Source: Mastigias papua
Taxonomy: Eukaryota > Cnidaria > Scyphozoa > Rhizostomeae > Mastigiidae
Assembly: GCA_964019165.1 (NCBI GenBank)
Contig: OZ025269.1
Location: 6,982,669 to 7,046,668, forward strand
Length of the DNA stretch: 64,000 bases
Direction: 5' to 3'
Position 1 is the first letter of the stretch; each line of letters begins with the position of its first letter. Below, in pieces: positions 42,399 to 52,964 of this stretch. The notes beneath the pieces are model-generated. The model was not told where the DNA came from, did not search any database, and saw only the letters and a program-made list of their open reading frames with translations. The position numbers and the translations under genes are program-made.

Positions 42399-42579
42399 GT
42401 TTATTCCTGAGTCCCTTCGATGGCTTTGGAGGACTGGGCACTACAATAGGGCCAATAGGATAGTATCTACTATTGCTGCTGAGAACAATAAATCGGATTT
42501 ACTCCGGATGTTTCCAGATGTCCCGTCAATTGAATCAGACGACGAAGAACTTGGCTGCTCTCAAGTTTCAGCATTTTAG
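42399..42579 (+). pseudogene. Isolated SLC22-like transporter exon
   Basis: After an acceptor (GTATCTTTCTAG) the frame reads FIPESLRWLWRTGHYNRANR, then IVSTIAAENNK. 'P-E-S-x-R-W-L-x-x-x-G-x-x-x-x-A-x-x-I' is the loop after transmembrane helix 6 of organic cation/anion transporters (SLC22, major facilitator superfamily). The frame stops with TAG at 42577-42579 after about 60 codons, with no donor first. No other SLC22 exon was found nearby. It is most likely a stranded fragment of a decayed or duplicated transporter gene. Confidence 0.45.
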
Positions 42580-43189
42580 CATTTGTCACGTAAGTCTCTT
42601 CCCCGCCTAAATAACTCGATCTCTGTTGTCTGTAAGTAGACTATCATACCCGCTTGTCACGATCACCACCATGCCATTATAGCCATCACACCATCACCAT
42701 CACCTTTACCATCACACTATAGTACCGTCAATTCATTATGACCATCTGGCCTTCACCATTATCACAATATTATGTTCTTTCTGTTGTAATCACCGCCTCA
42801 CCGTTTCACCATATATATTCATATACACGATATGTATAAAATGAAAGGGGGTGCTGCCCTCTGCCTTTCCTCGACCGAATGTACCTACTCTAGAAGGAAT
42901 CCGATGCATGAACATTACAGGTATAGAGCCCCTCTTCTTAGTATCCAAGCTACTGACTTACATAATGACTGACGTCATGGCCGAATGTTTTAAGTATTTC
43001 AGCTTAGGGTTAGAGAGTTTTACTGTACCGAATACTGAAGATTAGCTGTTATGTCTGTACCTGACATCGATATCCTTGTTTGGTGTACATTTTATTATTC
43101 CAGTAACCATTTTTTACGATGTTCCACCCACTTATAGTCTTAGAACATCACTGGCATATTATTTTGAAGTTTACATAAAATGAAGCAGG
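42580..43189. other. Non-coding spacer with CAT/CAC-rich segment
   Basis: A degenerate ACCATCAC-type simple repeat spans about 42655-42765. No gene recognised. Confidence 0.45.
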
Positions 43190-43915
43190 AGTTGCTTTAT
43201 TCTGGTTAGAGCTAAACGAAATGATTTCCAACCCCGAAAAATTCCATACTCTATTGTTTAGGGAAAAAAATCAAACACTAGGGAAGGAAAATTTAACATA
43301 ACCGACAAAATAATAAACCCTGAGGCGACTGTGAAACTTTTGGATGTTGCCTTGGATCATAAGCTTGGCTTTGGCCCTCATATTTCAAATATTTGCAAAA
43401 AAGCTGTAACACAATTAAACGTTTTAAAGAGGCTCAAGTCCTTCATTGGCTATAGGAGGAAAAAATTCTTGTTCAGAGCTTTATCTATTCGAACTTCGAG
43501 TACTGTCCTCTGGCTTGGTATTTCTCATCATCCAAATCTCCTCTTCAGAACATCGAAAAGTTACAAGAACATGCTCTGAGATTTCTCTTTAATGATCATA
43601 CCAGTTCATACAACGAATTGCTTTCCATGTCAGAAAAATGTACAATGGTTATCTCTAGCCAAAGAGCCCTTTACATTGAAATATTCAAGACAGTCAGACA
43701 TTTATGCAGAACATTTTTATATTACGGACACCATGTTATTCTTTACGAAATCCAAATGATCTCAGCCCATGTAAGGCCTAATCAAACAACTTTTGGGTCC
43801 AATAATCTGAAGTCTATTGGGCCACAGATTTGGAATAACGTACCAACGAGCTGAAATCAGGAGAGAATATGAAAAATTTTAAAAGACTAATAAAAAACTA
43901 GGATGGACCATGTTG
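43190..43915 (+). pseudogene. Decayed LINE RT C-terminal region
   Basis: In order across three frames: ANEMISNPEKFHTLLF near 43208, KLLDVALDHKLGFGPHISN and CKKAVTQLNVLKRLKSF at 43335-43450, ALRFLFNDHTSSYNELLSMS near 43575-43630, RPNQTTFGSNNLKSIGPQIW at about 43780-43835, and a closing Cys-rich bit. This is the 'thumb' and C-terminal part of a CR1/L2/Jockey-type non-LTR RT common in marine invertebrates. Frameshifts and missing blocks show it is dead. Confidence 0.7.
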
Positions 43916-45302
43916 TAGATGCAGTGCTTCTCAGTGCCTGCCTGTCAACAATAAAGTCAACCAATAGACCATAGCACCTGTTGATTTTTTACTTCCGTAA
44001 TGTATAGAATATAAAAACTTTTTTATTTATTTTAATTCTATTAGATTTGGATTAGTTAACGCTGTATATATGTATACAATCATGTAAATATTTAGTTAGC
44101 TAGTATTTTTTCAATCGAATTAAAATAATTATACACACACATCATAAAAATGTAGGAATAATCATCTTGGCCATTCTTCGCCATGTCATCAGTGATTTAT
44201 ACAGCGAAAGCGACTTTCATTTTATTTCTCAGTTAAATTTGAGGATTAAGTATGTAAGACTAAGTCTTTCACATTTTGAGCATGGATGGATACGTTCTTG
44301 CCGAATTAGCAGTCAAGGTTGGTTTAGCAAGGACCTCTTGTATATAAAACAAACAATGGGAACCACTCGACATGTCGAATGTCCTGGAAACTATTCCCTT
44401 GCCAGCTTAGGGCCCGAGACATAATTGAAACATGTACTTGCCAGTTTCCACTTAAAAGTTCGCCTCCGGGGCGAAAGTTGTGAGCAGTGATTTTTCCACA
44501 GCAACTTCGTTTCACAGTGATGCCACAATGAAGTCTATAAAAATGGAGGCATCTTATTACTTAATTTTATGTAAACAAATGCACTGATTGGTAGAGAACA
44601 AAGATGTGACTATGTTCTACGCTGCCCACTGTTTCACCCTCTTCTGATTCTATCTCATTATAGCGCGGAATTCCGTAGTATACTTCTCTTTCATCGTTTT
44701 TCATGCCTAGCAGTATTTCGTAGTAAGTTCATCGAGGGACTATTCTAATTAGTGTCGATTAGGTCTTTACATTTGATCGCAAAGTTACTTATATTCAACA
44801 GACATAAATACTGTACATGTTACTAGAAACAAAACAATACCACAAGGAGCATGGTAATAAATAGTAGCCCTATGGCAGTTTAGAATTAGCATAACGTGTT
44901 CTCTCTAATGAGCGACCAGGGCCGCTCAACTAAAGTTAGGCTCTTTTAGTCTCTTCAGCAACCGATATGATGCTTCTTTCATAAACAATTTGAAGTTACA
45001 AACATGTTTTCAACAGAAGTCAATGTAAATCTGCTTATTATAAAGTCACGCGCCCATTGGCTCATAAGATTCCATGACGATTTTGAGTGCTATATTCGTG
45101 CAATTAGCTGCAGAAGACTTCATCTAAGACTATACCTTGAACAATAAGACATCAATTAAAATTTATTAATCCAGCCATTTCGGAGATTATTGCGTCATAT
45201 GAATAAAAGGTTCTGACGTCATTACGAGCACTTTTTATGAGCAAAGTTTCTGTATCCATTCAGTGCAATTGACACTAGTGAGCACAGTAATTTTTGAGCA
45301 AA
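43916..45302. other. Intergenic / presumed ADCY10 upstream region
   Basis: No gene recognised. The ADCY10 promoter should lie near the right end. An in-frame TAA at 45291-45293 closes the frame before the ADCY10 ATG. Confidence 0.35.
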
Positions 45303-45375
45303 ATGGCAAGCTTCATGCAAGCAGATGATGAAATACACGACCAAAATACGAGAAAAGTTTCAATGGTATCATCAG
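45303..45375 (+). CDS. ADCY10: ADCY10 exon 1 (aa 1-25)
   Basis: ATG in good context (A at -3, G at +4), in-frame TAA 12 nt upstream, encoding MASFMQADDEIHDQNTRKVS and a short Ser-rich end. Donor GTTAGT. It ends in phase 1, exactly what the next exon needs. The first exon of sAC is not conserved, so this rests on phase, start context and position. Confidence 0.6.
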
Positions 45376-48300
45376 GTTAGTGCAATTGTTCATTTTAGTA
45401 TATGTTGTATATTTATGTTATGACATTAACTACTCTTAAATATAGCAAATGTATGTAAATTTTATACTCATTCTGAATATTGAGAAATGCTCATGCCGGA
45501 TAGAAAGCGCCAAATGAGACTATGGGTTAAATCATTTATATTCGAACAAGAAGCTTTAATAGCTTTTTATACCATCTGATCACAGGCTCAAATAACGGGG
45601 GGAGCATATATCCTTCCCAAATAAACCGCGGCTCCACCACAGTTCTTTGCTATGCATCTTTTCCAAGGGTACGTTGGTAGCCCTGGATAAAAAGTCTTGG
45701 GAGCTTTCAGTCATGCTTAGTTTTGAAGTTGTATTACCGAAACAAAGGACCGGTTAACCAAATGGAATAGTGATTTACTGACAAAACTGAGAACAATGAT
45801 GTAGGGGGTTCCTATTCCCACACCCACCGTTACATGTGTCACTGAGTATCCTCTAATAATACGTATAAATATCGGCTCTAGACTCAAGCAAAGTGATATG
45901 GTAGAATACGTATTACTGTACGTTTTCCAAGTGCAAGACTGTCTAATAGCCAAAAAATATAACCAAAGTTATAGAATTCCAATATTTGCTAAAAAAACAG
46001 CCAGATACTATGTAAAGGGGCATTATTACATACATTAAAACCGAAAACTTTTGGACTTAAAACTTTCGGACAAAATATTTCGGACAAAAAACTTTCGGAC
46101 TGTTTTTTGATAGTTTCGGACAAAACAACTTTCGGACAAGCAAAGTTTTCGGACAAAAGGCACCTTGACAGGATTACCAAAGAAGTAAATGAAACAAAGC
46201 GCAGATAATAGTTTAGCTTATAATTAGTGCAATATCTAATCTAGATCTTCAAAAGGGTCTTCTGGCTCCAGTTCAGTGGTCAATGCATCATTGATCCCTG
46301 CCAATTCAAATCCTTTCTTGATCATTTCAGGGTTGTTCCTCATGTGGTCATACAACCCAATCAGCCAATGTGCATGCAGAGGCTTTATTGTGGAAAGCTT
46401 TCTTGAAACCTCCACAGAATAGACATCAATCCCACTATTGAGCTGTGCCTCGATATTCCTAGCATACCACTCCTCAAACTTTGATTTCAGGAACTTTTTT
46501 GCAGGGCCGTTGACCGTAAGATCCAGTGGCTGAAAATAATGCGTTAAATTAGCTGGTACAAACACACTTATACAATTATTGTCTTCAATTAATTTAAGGA
46601 CTGCATTGGTTGTTTGCCCCTTAAACACATCGAAGATGAGCATTGCCTTTTGTTCCACTGGTAGCTCCAATTCTTCGCGCTGTTTTGCCACGAAAGGAAA
46701 AATCACTGAATTCAGCAACTGGGTAACTTTCTCTTCGTTGCTCCAGTGGTTTGGTGTATGTGTCACATCGAAGCCATCTGGAAATTTGATCCCTTGCGGG
46801 AGACAACGATTTGTTTTCCCCTCGTAGATCAGCTGCATGGGTAGAAAAACTCCGCTCTTGGACACTGTAAATGTACCTGTTATTTGCTTTTGTTTTCCTT
46901 TTCCAAGCAGAGGCACGCTTGAAGCACCTTTCTCATGCAACGTGTGATTGGATGTGCACACATATGATAGTGGTGTTTGGTCGAAGTTCAAAATTAATTC
47001 GTCTGGAATGCTGTGGCGAGATTGAATTCCTTTAATTTTTCTCTGGAAGTCCAGTTTTGTTTCCTTTAGTAATCCAGGTGAAACAGGAATTTTCGATGTT
47101 GTAGCCATTCGTCTTGTCATTTTTCTTCCTTCCTTATCCATACGGTACAAAATGTTTCTTGCCCAATCATTACTTAAGGATATGGGTCCACCGTTTTCTG
47201 TCAGCAAAGAACTGTCGTTTGCCAAAATTATTCCTTTCGCTACAGAGTTTATTACTGATGCGGACACTGGTGCACCTTTTAAACGCAGAGCATTTACAGT
47301 TTCAATCGTTTTCTTCATCAGTTCTTCTGGCAACAAAGTAGGTCTGCCTATCTTTTTTTTCTTGATAACTAGGACTTCATCTTCATTGCTCTTTAAGGCA
47401 AGGTAGGCTTTTTTGAAATCACTTAAAGTCTGCTTTGTCAGCCTTGGATACCTTCCTACCAACATGTTCAGAGCAATGGCATTTCCATGCTTGTGAGCAA
47501 GTCTTCCAATTTCTGCTCGTTCTTCCCCTGTCCATATTCTGTATTTCTTTCTTTTCCCCCCTTCACTTTCTTTTTCAATCAATTTCTTTCTTACTTCTTC
47601 CGTTTCTCTAGATGACAACGATGTGCTGGATTTGTTTAAAACTTGTGAAGTTTGATCTGGACCAAGTTTTTTAAAGTAGTTAAAGATAGACATTTCATTC
47701 AACTCTGTTAGTTCAATGATTCTGAACAAGTCTGTCTAAAATTCATATACAGTGCTCTTAAACAACCACACGTGCTTTCAATTTTTCAAATATATTTGTC
47801 ACTGTGTGGAAGTGGGGAGATCACAGTGAGAAGAAAACACGACACCGTAGGTGGAGAGAGAAACTGACCCTAGGACCCAGGATGCGCCTTCAGAAGACAA
47901 TAGCTGAAAGCAACGTGAAGAGGTGCTTCAGTGGCGCAAAACTATTGTTCTTACAATTTGCCCCTTGAGGCAAGTAACATCATTTTGCATAAAATGGAAA
48001 GTATTTACACTCAAACTATTGCCAGTAGAGGATGGCACGTTTATGGGAAAACTTCGTGGAAAAACCCAAAAAAAGGCCAGACAGTTTTTGCTGAAAAAGA
48101 ACAAGAAAAAATTGCGTTGCTCTCAGATCCTTACGCCGTCGCTTGGAAGCTAAAGCATAGCGAGAAATTAACGGCCTCTGTTGTTGGACATGTGCCAAGA
48201 GAAATTTCAAGAGCTGTGTCATTTTTTCTCGATAGAGGTGGTATTGTTCAAGGCACTGTAATCAACGAAAAATATCAACCATCTCCTATTCCACGAGGGG

Positions 48301-51300
48301 GGTTGGAGATCCTTTTGAAAGTCACCATGAAGATTGGCGACGAAAAGAGACGATATTTAAATCGTTTAAGAGAGATTATTAAAGCTAACTACGAAATCGG
48401 AACAGAAATGGAATGCGAAATAAGTACAGCAAGCATATCATCCTTTGAAATCGCAAGCAGTGAATGTGTAGAAAATAGAGAAGAACTGGTTATGTTTTTG
48501 GAAAATGATGAAAATGAGGAAGAACAATGGGAAAATGCTGACGAAGGACGCAAAGAACAATGCGAAATCATATGCTTAGACGACTAATGTTTATTTATAT
48601 GCTTTAAGAAGCCCATATTTGTGTCTTTCTTTATTTTCAAGAAAAACAAACTTTCGGACGATAAAACTTTCGGACGAAAAAGCATTTCGGACCATTAAAT
48701 TTTCGGACACGATTTTGTCCGAAAGTTTGATCGTCCGAAAGTTTTCGATTTTAATGTAAACTGCTATTAGGTTGATCCTGTATTGTTACAATTTGAGGCG
48801 AACCGAGCTCATGATTTACGGATGTAGATACTCATCCAACTAACATATCTGCAAGCTCTCTCAAAATCTTTTTTTTGATGCATTCCCTGCAAAACTGCAT
48901 TAAGATCTGGACAGTTAGGACTTTGCAAAGTGACCCCCGATCAACAGAAAAAAGTACAGTTAGAAGTTATTTTACCAAACTTTTTGCACTAACAACTTGC
49001 ATAGTTTCTATTTAATTGTTGATCTACTTTAGAAACGGAGAATAAAATTAATGTTGGATTCTAACGTGGATCAGAATTAGTATATAAAAGCTATGCGAGT
49101 TTTTGGCATAAAAACATTTGGGTAAAGTAACTGCACTTCTTTCACTTCACTGTCTAGTTTTTGAGAAAGTTCTATTGCATTACTAACTCATATGCTATTT
49201 GATATATATCTATTCAACAGTATTGCCCTTTCGAATCTACAAAGTTCATTTAACTTGCAGATCATGATCTGAATGAAGAACTTGGAAACACAAACATCGT
49301 GAAAGACTCGAGCGTTGTATCCCAGTTGCTGACCCACATTCCAGATATGGTGATCAATTACAACCAAAAGGTTTCCATGCCCGCTAAAAAGGAATGTATT
49401 GGTGTTGCGATGTTTGCAGATATATCTGGTATATACTTTTCCATGAAATTCCCTCATTTTCAGTAAACTTGCTAAGGATTTCCCAGAATAATTACACAGG
49501 ATACTCTTAGCATTCCCAACCCGTTTGTATCAGCCAATAAAGAAGGCATTCAAATTAGTCTACTTTCTTTTTCGTATATGTTGGATGGGCTAGCCAAGAC
49601 CTCACATCCGGGGTGATATTTCCGTAACGCCTAGCTCGTACCCAGACTACCATATCATATTAGCTTGTATTACCGCCAATGTCAGTTAGTAGAGAAAAGG
49701 AAGCCTGAAAGGGCTATCGTATAAAGTCAAATGTTTAGAACGGTGTAGAGTCATACTCACCGTAAATCATACGGTACAGCAATTCATTTGTTTCACTAGT
49801 TTGTATATATTTATTCATAAAATCAAAATCAAAATATGAACCTTTCAACTTTTGAATTATGAGAGTAGAGAAGTAGCTAAAGTGCTGAAAAATGCTTCAA
49901 TTATTGTAGGTAATACGATGTTTCTCTTCCTATCCTCAAGTCATTTCCCTGTTCGTAAGAGAGGTTACTCTCTAAACAAAGACGCTGCTAAGAGCCACTA
50001 TAGACCTTTTGGTTGCGGTAGCATCGATGTAAACCTAACTAAACAAAAGTATAAATATCATAAACAGATTTTACATTGATATTGGTCTACTGGATGTCTC
50101 CTAAATGTTATACTTAAAAGCCTTACCATGATAAGGACTAATGGAATTTTCATGAATGCAGACTTCCTAACTATAATAAAAGAAGAGACGAAAGGACCAT
50201 TCTTAACATATATAGTTCATTAGAAACAGAATAAGTAAAATTGGAATAATCTGCTTTGGTATGGTTCAAAAGTCGCGAAACACGGTATACTGGGATATTG
50301 CGCAGAAACTGTGCATTCTTTTAGAATCTGTGTGATTCCAATTTACTCGAATCTCATTAACCATGATAATTATTATTCCATTTCTACATATTATTCAAAA
50401 TCTTAACTTTGAAAAGAAAGTCACTATGATTAATGAAAAAGTCCATGGATGTAACAGTCTTTGAAGACTACTATGCCATGAACTGGCTAATGCAATACTG
50501 TCATCATTTTTATCAGCTATATTACTCTATAGTACTGATCAAAATGAATTTTCTATCTACAAATCAGATCAGCAAGTGTACCTCCCTGAAGCTATTTCAA
50601 ATCAAAAATATTTCTAGGTTTCGAGTGGATCGCTCATCCTAACAAACAAGCCAATCATCACAACTGTTTACTACTACAACATTGGTGATAAGATCATCTT
50701 CACAATCAGCCTAGCTCACAACTCATCTGTAGTTTTGTACAATCATAGTATATGCAAATCAAAAGAATTGCTCGTGGTATTTCAAGCTAGTTAGACCAAG
50801 TTCATAGTATAATAATCTCAAGATTTACACTATTTGGTTGACTCTTGTCATTGTATTCTATAGATAGTGGTGTGCCGAAGGACTTTTCAGTAGGGGGTGG
50901 TGTACAAAAACTAATTTTAAGGAAAGATTTAAGTAAGGCCAGTAGTATCTGATAAGTACCGAAGAGGCATGATATTCATGCCAACTTTGTCAATAGAAAA
51001 CTGTATGGTAGGTGTTATAAATGGATTCATTCATTGGGTGTTCTTATAGGGAAAGATTCAAATATGTAGCAATGCCATTAGCTATCAAGGAAAGGATCTG
51101 GTGGCAAACTAAAGAACATTGAAATTGCAGAATATTACTCAAAATTTCATACACAAATTATTCTAGCTTTTTTTTGAATTCCTAGCTTGAGTTTGCGAGT
51201 ATTATCAATACTGTAGTTGCAAAAATAGAAATCAAAATAATGATGAACAGAAGAGCAGTGAAAATTAAATGGAATATTTGTGTAAGTTAATGCAGAATGC

Positions 51301-52926
51301 ACGAGAAATATATGTTAGGTCTTTTGCAGTGCTATGTTTTTATCTAGAAATGAAAAAAAAATTGAACCATTTATGATTACTAGGTCCTTCGATCAAGATT
51401 CAAGAGATTTTGCTAACAATTGCAAGACAAATCTCTCTTTATAAATTCAGAAAATCACATCGCTTCCTGCCCAGGGATTTTGCGATGAGTTTATACCTAG
51501 GATGGGACAGATAAGTCTTTTAGTGAGGTAGGGGGATATATCATGATTCAGCCTAATGCGGCACAAAGATTCCTAAATTAGCTAAAATGGTATCTTCCAG
51601 ACTAATCTTTAACTGAGCGGTTAAAAACACGGCAATGTTCCCAAACATGGACTAAAGTAGAAGGTGCGGACAAACACTCAAATACGGGGGTGAACCCTGA
51701 GGATCTAGATCTCTTCCTTTTTTCTCAAAAAAGTAAAGTGATTTCTTCTTGGAGATTTTCAAACTGATTATTGCATTTTTATCAAGTAGACCTGCTTCCT
51801 GAAACGTTTAGTATGATTACTTTTGTTTCCAAATCCAAAAAGTATGATTTCAAGATATATTCTCTTTAGAAATTGCTTTCTGTGCCATTTTTTGTTAATT
51901 AGACCCCTGCCCGCAAAAATGCATTTGTGCGAGATGGGCAGTGTAGAGATTAATAACCACTTTCAGCTATTCGTTCTTCGGTCATGTGACTTGAGGAAAG
52001 TGTCAAATGCAAGTTATAATTCAAATGAAACTGTTGGCGCTTATTTCGAATGGAGAATTAGTCGAAAGTTAAAGTACTGACAGAACTCGGAAGAATAGCA
52101 TCAAACCTCTTGCAAGTAGCATTCTCGTATTCTAGTTTATTGCTCATATTGCAAAAGAGAAGTAAACTGATGGCTGCATCAATGTTTGGAGCTCGACAGA
52201 AGTTGGCTTAATCAGAGATCAGAACTTTTGCTCACCCCGTTCCTGTCTATATGCCAAAAAGAGGCCTTGCTCTCTTGCCAGAGGCACGGAGAGATTTAAA
52301 TGATTTAATTTATGATAACTTGCATTTACATCATTTGCTGTGGGTGCATCTATTATACTATCATTTATTGTAGATTCTGATTTTAATTCCGTATAATTAC
52401 ATTGCTAGTTAAATTATGTGAGCCATGGTCCGCAATGCATAGAGAGAAGTTAATTAGCTATTATTTTTCAGGATTCACTGCACTTTGTGAAAAATATGCT
52501 GATATGGTAAAAATAGATTCAGCCTGTGGAACGGACAAGCTCACCGCAACGTTGAACAACTACATTGGCAAAATTGTAGATTGTATGTTTGGCATTCCTG
52601 ATTTTCACTTATTGATTCCTTCTACTTATGATAAATAAAACCAGTACATGCAATTAAATGGTTATAAGTGAGCATTCATGAGTTAGTATATATGAATATA
52701 TATGAACCCAGTAGCTTGCGAGTAACAAGACCTTCTCCTTTTTCGTTGTAAACTGGAGCATTATTATCATCAGAAGACTCAGGATAGTAGTAAAACTGAC
52801 CACCACCTGGAATCGAACCACGGTCTTTTGCTTTCCAGACAAGCATCTTAACCACTATACCACAAGGGCTATGAATATATATATAAATATATATAAATAT
52901 ATAAAAATATATATAAATATATATAC

Positions 52927-52964
<38 letters not shown>

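Larger units (their letters stand above)
46033..48756. mobile_element. Complete pogo-like DNA transposon with two divergent ORFs, in ADCY10 intron 1
   Basis: The left end CATTAAAACCGAAAACTTTT (46033) and the inverse of the right end, CATTAAAATCGAAAACTTTC (ending 48756), form terminal inverted repeats of about 24 bp with two mismatches. Each is flanked by TA (46031-46032 and 48757-48758), the Tc1/mariner/pogo target duplication. Inside are an intact DDE transposase on the - strand and an intact HIRAN-like ORF on the + strand, starting about 300 bp apart from a shared central promoter region. Copies of TTTCGGAC fill both subterminal zones. Both ORFs are unbroken and the ends match well, so the copy looks recent and possibly active. 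Confidence 0.88.

Noticed and set aside
46579..47406. Open frames on the + strand over the transposase
   Set aside because: Shadows of the - strand transposase.
52800..52872. Functional tRNA gene
   Set aside because: A and B boxes are present, but acceptor-stem pairing is poor and a SINE body follows.
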